Below are positions 9,601 through 17,151 of a stretch of DNA of 64,000 nucleotides, in pieces. Below the pieces are notes generated by a model. The model was not told where the DNA came from. It did no database searches and saw nothing but the letters and a program-made list of their open reading frames with translations. Every line of letters starts with the position of its first letter. The stretch's first letter is position 1. The DNA lies in assembly GCA_036488875.1 (NCBI GenBank), contig DASXGW010000013.1, forward strand, positions 1 through 64,000. The letters are read 5' to 3'. The DNA comes from Candidatus Baltobacteraceae bacterium (GTDB lineage Bacteria; Vulcanimicrobiota; Vulcanimicrobiia; Vulcanimicrobiales; Vulcanimicrobiaceae). The position numbers and the translations under genes are program-made.

Positions 9601-9888
9601 TCACTCCGGCGAGGCTTGCGCCTCCAGGCACCCGCGCAGCGGCTCCTGCGGTCGCAAATCCCATGGGAGGCGGCGCAGGATCGCCATTCTGACGCATTCC
9701 AACCGCTCGTCGCGTAGTTCGTAAAGACGCAGTTGGATCAAGAGCTTGGCCCGGCGCAGCGCCCGTTTCGACAACAGCTGGTCGACGCGCTCGGATCGCA
9801 GCGCCGGCGCCGGAGTCGTGCGGGTCTTCGGCTTGGCGGCCGCCGCGCTGAAGGCGATGGCAGCGGCCAAAGGAAGAGTGTAGGTCAT
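9601..9888 (-). CDS. Small predicted secreted protein, unknown function
   Basis: The 95-residue protein is supported mainly by a strong ribosome-binding site (GGAGG, 6 nt before the ATG) and a clear signal peptide (MTYTLPLAAAIAFSAAAA, cleavage likely before KPK). The mature part is basic and rich in Arg and Leu (LLSKRALRRAKLLIQLRLYELRDERL), probably helical, with a single Cys near the end. No family was recognised. It lies between the Yip1 gene and RNase J, transcribed away from RNase J. Confidence 0.6.
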   Translation of the reverse strand: MTYTLPLAAAIAFSAAAAKPKTRTTPAPALRSERVDQLLSKRALRRAKLLIQLRLYELRDERLECVRMAILRRLPWDLRPQEPLRGCLEAQASPE

Positions 9889-9941
9889 CGAGGTCCTCCG
9901 GGGACCTCATTTCACGCACAACGCCAAAAGAACAAGAGCCC

Positions 9942-11642
9942 TTGACCAATTCCGACGCTCTGATCGTCCCTGCGCCGCCTTCCGAGCCGTACGCGCGAGT
10001 CGTCCCGCTCGGGGGCTGCGGCGAGATCGGCCGCAACATGACCGTCATCGAGACGGCGGAAGATCTCGTGGTCGTCGATTGCGGCCTGATGTTCCCCGAC
10101 GACGAGATGTACGGCGTCGACATCGTGATCAACGATTTCACCTACGTCCGCGAGCGCGCGCACAAACTTCGCGCCGTCCTCGTGACGCACGGCCACGAAG
10201 ATCACATCGGCGGATTACCCTACTTCATTCGCGAGTTTCCGTCGACGCCGATCGTCGGAACGTCGCTCTCGATCGCGTTGATCAAAGCCAAGTCGCGCGG
10301 CGAGCAGAAGCTGGGCGAGGTCGAGTTCGTCCAGGTCGAGCCCGGAGACCGCGTAACGTACGGTTCGATCGAAGCCGAGTTCGTGCACATCAACCATTCG
10401 GTGGCCGGAGCCTGCGCGCTGGCGATTCGCACGCCCGTCGGTACGATTTTTCACACCGGCGACTTCAAGTTCGATCAAACGCCGATCGACGGCAAACCGG
10501 CCGACTTCGCGCGGATCGCCCGCATCGGCGACGAGGGCGTGCTGTGCATGCTCTCCGACTCCACCAACGCCGAACGACCGGGTCACACGCTGTCGGAGCG
10601 CATGGTCGGCGAGGCGTTCACCGGGATCTTCTCGCACGCCAAGGGGCGCATCGTCGTCGCGTCGTTTGCGTCGAACGTGCCGCGGATTCAGCAAGTCATC
10701 GATCACGCCGTGCGCTTCAACCGCAAGGTGGCGTTTCTCGGGCGCTCGATGCAAAACGTCGTGCACTTTTCCAGCGAACTCAAATATCTGCGCATTCCGT
10801 CCGAGACGATCGTAAAGATCGAAGAGATCGACAATCATCCGCCCGAACGCGTCGTCGTGATGACCACCGGCTCGCAAGGCGAGCCGATGAGCGGACTCGC
10901 GCGCATGTCGGTACGCGATCACAAGAAGTTTCGGATCGTTCCGGGCGACACGGTGGTCATTAGCGCGACGCCGATTCCCGGTAACGAAAAGAGCGTTTAT
11001 AAAACGATCAACAACCTCTGCAAGCTCGGTGCGACCGTCATTCACGGCACCGACGGACGTTCGCACGTCTCGGGCCACGGCTCACAAGAAGAGCTGCTGC
11101 TGATGCTCAACCTGGTTCGGCCCGAGTTCTTCGTACCGGTTCACGGCGAATACCGGATGTTGATGCAGCACGGACGCCTTGCCGTACAGACCGGCGTCGA
11201 GTCCGGAAACGTCTTCGTGTTGGAGAACGGCGACGTGCTCCAGTTTACGCACGAATACGGCGACAAGATCGGCAAAACGTACGGCGGTCACGTCTTCGTC
11301 GACCGTTCCGGCGTAGGGAACGTCGGCGAAGCGGTGCTTCGCGACCGCAAGGCGCTCTCCAACGACGGTATCATGATGGTGGTCGTCGCCATCGACGCCG
11401 AGGAAGCCCGCGTGATCGCCGGGCCCGACTTGATCTCGAAGGGTGTTTTCTACCTGCCCGAATCCGACGGCGTGCTCGACGAGTTGCGCGCGGAGCTGCT
11501 CGCCAGCATCGGCGAGGTTTCGGTCGAAGGCATGCGCGACGTCAATACGGTCAAGGAGCACATCCGTAACGGCCTCGCGCGCGCCATTCACAATCGCACC
11601 AAGCGCCGCCCCGTGGTGATTCCCGTCGTCATGGAGGTCTAA
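9942..11642 (+). CDS. rnj: Ribonuclease J
   Basis: Metallo-beta-lactamase and beta-CASP ribonuclease involved in mRNA decay and 5'-end processing. The zinc motif HGHEDHIGG carries His83, His85, Asp87 and His88. IFHTGDFKFD and MLSDSTNAERPGHT follow, and the beta-CASP part contains MTTGSQGEPMSGLARM. HVSGHGSQEELLLMLNLVRPEFFVPVHGEYRML is the standard C-side motif of the nuclease core. At 566 residues it is full length. The TTG start at 9942 lacks a strong Shine-Dalgarno sequence, but the N-terminus aligns well with the family. It is monocistronic here. Confidence 0.96.
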   Translation: MTNSDALIVPAPPSEPYARVVPLGGCGEIGRNMTVIETAEDLVVVDCGLMFPDDEMYGVDIVINDFTYVRERAHKLRAVLVTHGHEDHIGGLPYFIREFPSTPIVGTSLSIALIKAKSRGEQKLGEVEFVQVEPGDRVTYGSIEAEFVHINHSVAGACALAIRTPVGTIFHTGDFKFDQTPIDGKPADFARIARIGDEGVLCMLSDSTNAERPGHTLSERMVGEAFTGIFSHAKGRIVVASFASNVPRIQQVIDHAVRFNRKVAFLGRSMQNVVHFSSELKYLRIPSETIVKIEEIDNHPPERVVVMTTGSQGEPMSGLARMSVRDHKKFRIVPGDTVVISATPIPGNEKSVYKTINNLCKLGATVIHGTDGRSHVSGHGSQEELLLMLNLVRPEFFVPVHGEYRMLMQHGRLAVQTGVESGNVFVLENGDVLQFTHEYGDKIGKTYGGHVFVDRSGVGNVGEAVLRDRKALSNDGIMMVVVAIDAEEARVIAGPDLISKGVFYLPESDGVLDELRAELLASIGEVSVEGMRDVNTVKEHIRNGLARAIHNRTKRRPVVIPVVMEV

Positions 11643-11685
11643 GCTTGGCCGGTCACGGCCGCGCTCGGTCCAGCGTTGCGTTCCC

Positions 11686-11694
11686 TGCTATACT
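11686..11694 (+). promoter_or_regulatory. Extended -10 promoter candidate
   Basis: TGCTATACT is a TGn-extended -10 box (TATACT). It would start transcription about 11 nt upstream of the first start codon of the gene at 11717. No convincing -35 box lies 17 nt upstream. Confidence 0.4.
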
Positions 11695-11716
11695 CGAGTG
11701 AGGGGTGCTTGCGATC

Positions 11717-12493
11717 ATGCAGCCGCTTTCCGTTGCAGCTTTTCTGGTAGCGACCGCCGTGGCGTCACCGTCGCCACAGCCGACGACGTTAAAGACGATC
11801 GTCACGGTGCACTCGTCGCAGTTCTGTACGGCGTTGGGGAAAGCGGTACGTCCGGTACTTGCCGGCCTCATTCTCAACGATAGATTGATCGAACGAGGGC
11901 GTACTGCGTTTGCGGACGCGGGGTACCGGGCGACGCACGGCGCTATCGACAGTCCCTCCGTTGCCGAAGTCATAGGGCCGCCTGCTACGTCGCAATCGCA
12001 GGGCGACGCCACGATCGTCGAGATCCGGCAGCGCCGGCTCGCCAAGAATCTCGAGGACGGCGTCGAGACCATCGAAGCGATGCTCGCCGACAAGAAGCGC
12101 TTTGCCGGTATTACGGCAAGCGATGAAACGGCCAAGCTCTCGGCGATCGACTCGCAACTCAACGCGATTGCCGCCAAGCAGCGCACGGCCGTCGACCTCA
12201 TCTCCGGACAGGTCGAAAACTCGGAACTCGTGACGCTGTACAATCGCGACCCGTCGTGGGGCGGTGCCGACGCGACCAACGGAGTGAGCCCCTTGGAGGC
12301 GATGAAAGCCGGTCACGGCGGGGAAGGCGACGCGATCTACAACGTCTGGCAAGCCGCGACGATATCCCAGCGGCCGTTCTACGATCCATACGAGCCCTTC
12401 ACGCGGGCGCTAGTGAGCGACGAGGCGTCGATCTCCGATGCAGAAAGCGTCGCCTCGAAGAGCATCGTCGAAGCCTCGGGAGGATGCCAATAG
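11717..12493 (+). CDS. Secreted protein of an unrecognised KTIVTV-SS-C family, copy 1
   Basis: Function unknown. A signal peptide (MQPLSVAAFLVATAVASPSP) precedes the conserved block LKTIVTVHSSQFCTALG, and the protein ends SIVEASGGCQ. The middle is helical, with a motif of the type DARQRxLxxxIxxxxxxxxxxLxD (here EIRQRRLAKNLEDGVETIEAML). The same N-terminal block and a Cys near the C-terminus occur in the genes at 13373, 14200 and 62394. The two conserved cysteines could form a disulphide outside the cytoplasm. An in-frame GTG 12 nt upstream is an alternative start. A transporter gene follows 12 nt downstream. Confidence 0.8.
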   Translation: MQPLSVAAFLVATAVASPSPQPTTLKTIVTVHSSQFCTALGKAVRPVLAGLILNDRLIERGRTAFADAGYRATHGAIDSPSVAEVIGPPATSQSQGDATIVEIRQRRLAKNLEDGVETIEAMLADKKRFAGITASDETAKLSAIDSQLNAIAAKQRTAVDLISGQVENSELVTLYNRDPSWGGADATNGVSPLEAMKAGHGGEGDAIYNVWQAATISQRPFYDPYEPFTRALVSDEASISDAESVASKSIVEASGGCQ

Positions 12494-12505
12494 GAAGGAT
12501 AGCCG

Positions 12506-13345
12506 ATTCTCGTCGCGGTTAGCTGTGGAATCGCGGCCGCGGCGTTCTACGGGTCGGCCGATTTCCTCGGAGGTTTCGCGTCAAAACGCGCGCCGATGCT
12601 TGCCGTCACGCTTATCGCGCAGTCGGTCGGGCTGATCTGCCTGCTCGGCGTCGTGCCGTTTTACGGCGGTCATCCACTGCATTCCGAGCTGCTCTGGAGC
12701 GCGGCCGGCGGCGTCTTCGGCGCAATAGGTATCGCGCTGCTCTACCACGCGCTTTCGATCGGAAAGATGGGTGTGGTTTCGCCGATCACGGCCGTCATTG
12801 CCGCGGCGTTTCCCGTCATCGCCGGAGTCGTCCGCGGTGACGCGTTGACGTGGTTCCAACTGCTCGGCATCTTCGTCGCACTCGTCGCCGTCGTGCTGAT
12901 CTCGATGTCGAAAGAAGAAAGTGGAGAGCGCGAGATCGCGACCGAAGGCGTCAAAGAGGCAATTGCGTCGGGCGTCGCAATCGGTCTCTTTTTCTTGGCG
13001 CTGGGTCTGGGTCAGCGCGGCCACGGCTTCGGCGGTTTGCTCGCCGCCCGCATCGGATCGGTCGTGTGTCTGCTGCTGTTGGCGCTTGCCGGCCGAACGC
13101 CGATGCGGCTGCCGCGCGCGACGCTTGGAACGGTCGTGGCCTCCGGCGCGATCGACATGACCGCGAACGCGCTCTACGTCGTGGCCGCGCAAACCGGCCA
13201 GCTGGCCGTTGCATCGGTGCTGACCTCGCTCTACCCGGCCAGCACCGTTTTTCTCGCCCGTTTCGTCCTGCGCGAACGCTTGCAGCTCGTCCAGAAGTTC
13301 GGCGTGGGTTTGGCGCTGATCGGCGTGGCGCTCATCGCGGCGTAG
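12506..13345 (+). CDS. EamA/DMT-family transporter, probably starting at an ATT codon
   Basis: Ten-helix membrane transporter of the drug/metabolite superfamily with two EamA repeats. The second ends TSLYPASTVFLARFVLRERLQLVQKFGVGLALIGVALIAA. The first ATG in frame (12596) would remove the first helix. Upstream, the frame encodes ILVAVSCGIAAAAFYGSADF, which is the expected first helix, and it stays open back to a TAG at 12500. The only plausible start there is ATT at 12506, with AGGAAGGA 6 nt before it. The substrate cannot be told. It sits between copies 1 and 2 of the secreted KTIVTV family. Confidence 0.85.
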   Translation: MLVAVSCGIAAAAFYGSADFLGGFASKRAPMLAVTLIAQSVGLICLLGVVPFYGGHPLHSELLWSAAGGVFGAIGIALLYHALSIGKMGVVSPITAVIAAAFPVIAGVVRGDALTWFQLLGIFVALVAVVLISMSKEESGEREIATEGVKEAIASGVAIGLFFLALGLGQRGHGFGGLLAARIGSVVCLLLLALAGRTPMRLPRATLGTVVASGAIDMTANALYVVAAQTGQLAVASVLTSLYPASTVFLARFVLRERLQLVQKFGVGLALIGVALIAA

Positions 13346-13372
13346 TGGTAATCTGGGGACGGAGGAACTCGT

Positions 13373-14209
13373 ATGCTGCTAGCATGGATCAGCTTCTTGC
13401 TCACCGCTATGGTATCTCCGCCCGCGCCGCAGCCCTCGCCGCCCAAGACGATCGTCACCGTGCATTCGTCACAGTTCTGCACGTACTTGGTCCTGGCGAT
13501 CCGGCCGGCCCTCGTCGGTTTGATGCGCAACGACCAACTGATCGACCTGGGACGATCGACCCTGGTTGCCGGCGACCGCGATGTGAAATTCGGCGGCGCG
13601 CCGGTCTCGTCGTTCAATCAGCAAGGCGCGGCGCAGTGGACCGCCTCGGAGGGCGACGTCATGCTGCTCGACGCCCGGCAGCGCCAGCTGACCGCGGCAA
13701 TCACGCAAAACATGGAGATGGTCCAAACGGTGCTGGCCAATCCAAACGCGCCCAAGCCCGACGGCGACGACAAGGCCAAGCTCGCGCAGATCAGGGCGCA
13801 ACTGGACCTGATTCTGCACGAGCAGCGCAGCGCAACCAACATTATTGCCGGTAACACCGCCACGTCGGACCTAGCGGGCCTCTATAACTCCTCGTCGGCC
13901 ACCGGCATCGAAAGGGACGTGGTTGCGCCCATAACGCCGGCGGATCAGAGCGGCACTTCGGCACTGGGCGCGCGCCTGACGTCGCAGAATAACGTCGTGC
14001 CTCAAAGGGGAGGAATAAGGGGCTTCGCGCCAACGACCGATCCCACCACGGCATCGCAAGCAGCGATAAACCGCGCCGCAGGCTCGAACACGTTCGACAG
14101 TCCGTACGCGAAGCTCGCCAGCGCGTTAAAGATCGATCAAGCGATGATCGGACAAACCGAACAAACCGCGGCGCACGCGATTATCGAAGCGGTAGAAGGT
14201 TGCGAGTAG
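13373..14209 (+). CDS. Secreted protein of the KTIVTV-SS-C family, copy 2
   Basis: The 278-residue paralogue has a signal peptide (MLLAWISFLLTAMVSPPAPQP), the block PKTIVTVHSSQFCTYL and then LVGLMRNDQLIDLGRS, which is nearly identical in copy 3. The middle contains LLDARQRQLTAAITQNMEMV and LDLILHEQRSATNIIAGNTATSDLAGLYN. The end is AIIEAVEGCE. A good ribosome-binding site (GGAGG, 7 nt before the ATG) decides the start. It is closest to copy 3, which overlaps it by 10 nt, so the pair looks like a tandem duplication. Role unknown. Confidence 0.82.
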   Translation: MLLAWISFLLTAMVSPPAPQPSPPKTIVTVHSSQFCTYLVLAIRPALVGLMRNDQLIDLGRSTLVAGDRDVKFGGAPVSSFNQQGAAQWTASEGDVMLLDARQRQLTAAITQNMEMVQTVLANPNAPKPDGDDKAKLAQIRAQLDLILHEQRSATNIIAGNTATSDLAGLYNSSSATGIERDVVAPITPADQSGTSALGARLTSQNNVVPQRGGIRGFAPTTDPTTASQAAINRAAGSNTFDSPYAKLASALKIDQAMIGQTEQTAAHAIIEAVEGCE

Positions 14210-15006
14210 CGCTCTTGCTCTTAGTTGTTCTTGGAGCGCCGTCGCCGCAGCCGGCGCTCAAGACCATCGTAACCGTGCATTCGTCACCCTTCTGTACGGC
14301 ATTGGCAAACTCGGTAAAACCCGCGCTCGCCGGTCTGATGCGAAACGACCAGTTGATCGACTTGGGGCGATCGGCATTGATGGCCGGCGACCGCAACGCG
14401 AAATATGGCGGCGAGCCAACCTCGTCGTTCAACCAACAAGGACCGGCGCAGTGGTCGCCCACCTCGGGCCAGACCGCCATACTCGATTCCCGCCAGCGCC
14501 AGTTAGCTTCGGCGATCGACCACAACGTCGCGACGATCGAAACGATTCTTTCCGATCCGAAGCATTTGGCAACGGGTTCGGGCACGCAAGAGCAGGCGAA
14601 CCTGGCGGCGATCAAATCGCAACTGAGCGCGGTTCTCGATCGTCAGCATACGGCGGCAAATATTCTCGCCGGAACTGCCGATACGTCGGATCTTGCAAGC
14701 CTGTTCAATGCCGGAGCGGTCTCATTTATCAACGGAGGTGCGACGGGCCAGGCAGACCCGCTCAACGGGCTTTCGCCGTTGCAAGCGCGGCTGACGTCGC
14801 AGAAGAACATCGTCAAAGGTGCGGGTTCGACAAGCGACCCGGTCGCATCGTCGCAAGTCAGGATAGCTCAAGCGTCGGCATCGCGGCCTTTATATAGCCC
14901 ATACGAAAAGCTGGCCGATGCGATGAGAGTCGATCAAATTCTCATCGGTCGGTCGGAAAACGCCGCATCGCAGACGATCGTCGATGCCGCGGTCGGGTGT
15001 AAGTAG
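14200..15006 (+). CDS. Secreted protein of the KTIVTV-SS-C family, copy 3
   Basis: The 268-residue paralogue begins at a TTG, or possibly at a second TTG 15 nt later. The signal sequence is short (RVALLLLVVLGAPSPQP). The conserved block is LKTIVTVHSSPFCTALA, followed by LAGLMRNDQLIDLGRSALMAGDRNAKYGG, very close to copy 2. The middle repeats the ILDSRQRQLASAIDHNVATIETIL pattern and the end is TIVDAAVGCK. The shared phrase SPLQARLTSQKNIV matches LGARLTSQNNVV in copy 2. Function unknown. Confidence 0.8.
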   Translation: MRVALLLLVVLGAPSPQPALKTIVTVHSSPFCTALANSVKPALAGLMRNDQLIDLGRSALMAGDRNAKYGGEPTSSFNQQGPAQWSPTSGQTAILDSRQRQLASAIDHNVATIETILSDPKHLATGSGTQEQANLAAIKSQLSAVLDRQHTAANILAGTADTSDLASLFNAGAVSFINGGATGQADPLNGLSPLQARLTSQKNIVKGAGSTSDPVASSQVRIAQASASRPLYSPYEKLADAMRVDQILIGRSENAASQTIVDAAVGCK

Positions 15007-15019
15007 ACGCCGAGTCCGT

Positions 15020-15871
15020 TCAACCGTTGCTGCGGATGCGCGCGAGCTGCACTGCGTGCGTGAAGCGCGCAATCTCTTCGCGTTGATAGCCGTCGATGTC
15101 GGTAAACGTCACGCCGTAGATTTCGCGCCCTTGCTGCCCTTCGTACCGCGAAAGGATCCGTCCGCGAATCGCCATCTCTTCGAACGCACGTCGGTTGTCG
15201 GGTGCGTGAACGCGGCGTTGACCGAAGGGCGTGATCTCGACGCGACTCTCGGGGGCGGGATAGACGTTGAGCACGTTACTCGGCAGCGTGAATCGAATCT
15301 CGAGATCGCTGCCGATGGCTAACGAATCGGTACACATTAAGCGTAAGCCACCGGCCGAAATATCGCTGGCTTCGCCGACCGCCGCGGGCCGATTGACCGG
15401 GCGATAGCGCACCGGGACGGCGAAAACCGTACGAACGCTGGTGCGGCGCTGTTTGTTGCCCTCGGCCACGTATTTGGCCGACTCGCGCGCGGCGACGCGA
15501 GCGCTCGCGGCGCGGCGCTGCATCTCGGCAATCTCGCGTCCCAGTACGTCGCGTTGCCCTGCCTCGACATCTTCGAACGCGACGCCGTATTCGTAGCCGG
15601 CGTCGGTTTGCGGAGTAGCGCGCGACAACACGCGACCGCGCAGCTTCAGACCGTCCGAGCCCGGGCGGCTCAACTCGAACTCGATGATGCGGTTGCGGTC
15701 GAGAAGAATCAGCGACCTCAAGCGGCAGCCGGTTTCGGAGATATTGATGAGCGTTCCGTATACCGGCGCGGGAAGTCCGCGCACGCTCACCGCAATCGGC
15801 AGCTCAATAGACTGCCGATACGACCGGCGCTGATTGCTACGCTCGGGCGCAGAACGCGATAACCACACCAT
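15020..15871 (-). CDS. Protein with two PilZ-like domains
   Basis: Candidate cyclic-di-GMP receptor. The first half has RRSYRQ and later NISETGCRL. The second half has RTSVRTVFAVPVRYR and DISAGGLRL. These correspond to the RxxxR and (D/N)xSxxG parts of the PilZ ligand site, although the first domain carries Asn where Asp is usual. A charged Ala/Arg-rich helix (REIAEMQRRAASARVAARESAKYVAE) joins the halves. The C-terminus (GYQREEIARFTHAVQLARI) closely resembles the end of the paralogue at 23295-24134. Binding has not been shown. The neighbouring dehydrogenase is separately transcribed. Confidence 0.85.
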   Translation of the reverse strand: MVWLSRSAPERSNQRRSYRQSIELPIAVSVRGLPAPVYGTLINISETGCRLRSLILLDRNRIIEFELSRPGSDGLKLRGRVLSRATPQTDAGYEYGVAFEDVEAGQRDVLGREIAEMQRRAASARVAARESAKYVAEGNKQRRTSVRTVFAVPVRYRPVNRPAAVGEASDISAGGLRLMCTDSLAIGSDLEIRFTLPSNVLNVYPAPESRVEITPFGQRRVHAPDNRRAFEEMAIRGRILSRYEGQQGREIYGVTFTDIDGYQREEIARFTHAVQLARIRSNG

Positions 15872-15960
15872 GCTCGACGATGCTCATTTGAGTTTGGTGG
15901 TCGTCGGTCCTCAGTGGATGTGGTGCATAGGACCCAACTTGTGCGAAACTTTACAGTTTT

Positions 15961-17037
15961 TTAGAGCGTCGACCAGACGTCGAGTTTTCGGCGCACCCCC
16001 TCGATCACGGCATCCGTGAACTCGGTCGTGCTGGAGTGACCGCCGAGATCGGCGGTAGCCGTGCCGCTGTGTACCGCTTCGAGCGACGATTCGTAGATCG
16101 CGCGCGACGCATTGGCGGCGCGGCGATCGTCGACGTACGACAGCAGCGCGGCGGCGGCGAGAATCATCGCCAGCGGATTGGCGACGTTCTTGCCTTGCAG
16201 TCGCGGTGCGGTTCCGTGCGGAGCTTCGGCCATCACGACCGCCGGTTTGAGGTTGGCGTCGAACGATAGTAAAACCGATTCGGCGCCGGCGATCGAACCG
16301 AATAGCTGCATCACCAGATCCGATAGACAATCGCCGTCGCGATTGAGCGAGGGAATGACGAGCGGGTCGTCGCCCACGTTTGACAGCAGCAGCGCGTAGG
16401 TTGCATCGATGAGCTGCGGATCGTATCGCACGTCGGGATGCCGGGCCGCCGCGGCATCCATTTCTTCTTTGAGCATGCCTTCGTACACGGGGCTGACCGT
16501 ATACTTCGGTCCGCCGAACACCACGGCTTTCGTCTTTTTTGCGTGAACGAATGCGTACTCGCTCACGTAGCGGCACACCGCGCGCGAAATCGTCTCCGTG
16601 CGAAACGCAATTTCATCGAGTCCCTCGCCTTCGCGCCACTCCTTGGCGCCGTACGCGTCGCCGACCGCCATTCGCACGACCGAAATCGGTGCGTTAATGC
16701 CGGCCGCGGGGCGCACGCGCGGCAGCTTGCGCCCGGTTCGCATCATGACTTTTCCGTCGATCGCTTCGCGCAGCAGCAAGTTGGGCGAACCCACGTCGCC
16801 TTTGCCTTCAGGCGTGATGGTTGCGGCTTTGAGTCCCAATCCGTGAGTCTTCATTGCGTCGGCCGCTTCGAAGACGACCTGGTTTTGCGTCGCGCGCCGG
16901 TTCTCCAGCGACAAATCGTAGCGGACGAACGCGAGCTCGACGTCGATGACGGAGCGGTCCAGGACGCGCAGCGCTTCCAGCAGCAACTCTTGCCCGGTTT
17001 GGTCTCCCTCCAGGACGACGACGGTCGGTGTGCTCAT
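15961..17037 (-). CDS. Isocitrate/isopropylmalate dehydrogenase-family protein
   Basis: NAD(P)-dependent decarboxylating dehydrogenase fold, 358 residues. The sequence VVVLEGDQTGQELLLEAL replaces the usual GDGIGPE loop. RTGRKLPRVRPAAGINAPISVVR matches the substrate-binding region, SLNRDGDCLSDL the metal-binding aspartates, and EAPHGTAPRLQGKNVANPLAMI the cofactor loop. The exact substrate (isocitrate, isopropylmalate, tartrate or other) cannot be decided. The ATG at 17037 follows GGAGGGCGGTGAG. No leucine or TCA-cycle genes are adjacent. An AGGAT-loop hairpin (17071-17096) lies just upstream. Confidence 0.9.
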   Translation of the reverse strand: MSTPTVVVLEGDQTGQELLLEALRVLDRSVIDVELAFVRYDLSLENRRATQNQVVFEAADAMKTHGLGLKAATITPEGKGDVGSPNLLLREAIDGKVMMRTGRKLPRVRPAAGINAPISVVRMAVGDAYGAKEWREGEGLDEIAFRTETISRAVCRYVSEYAFVHAKKTKAVVFGGPKYTVSPVYEGMLKEEMDAAAARHPDVRYDPQLIDATYALLLSNVGDDPLVIPSLNRDGDCLSDLVMQLFGSIAGAESVLLSFDANLKPAVVMAEAPHGTAPRLQGKNVANPLAMILAAAALLSYVDDRRAANASRAIYESSLEAVHSGTATADLGGHSSTTEFTDAVIEGVRRKLDVWSTL

Positions 17038-17070
17038 CTCACCGCCCTCCGGGCGCCGCGCTGCGCGCGG

Positions 17071-17096
17071 GGACATCCTGTCCGTGACAATGGCTC
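17071..17096 (-). repeat. Hairpin element with AGGAT loop, copy B
   Basis: GGAC / GTCC stem around the loop AGGAT (minus strand), preceded by GAGCCATTGTCAC. It matches copy A (4867-4894) in the loop and in the flanking GAGCCATTGT but not in the stem. It lies in the divergent gap between the dehydrogenase (minus) and ftsK (plus). In both copies the element is about 35-45 nt upstream of a minus-strand ATG. Confidence 0.45.
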
Positions 17097-17151
17097 ACGT
17101 CGTGTTTGCTCAAGATGAACTCCTCGCGTTTAGGACGAACGGTGTTATTCC

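Noticed and set aside
11647-11660. GGCCG/CGGCC hairpin after RNase J
   Set aside because: The 5-bp stem lacks a T-tract and is expected by chance in DNA this rich in G and C.
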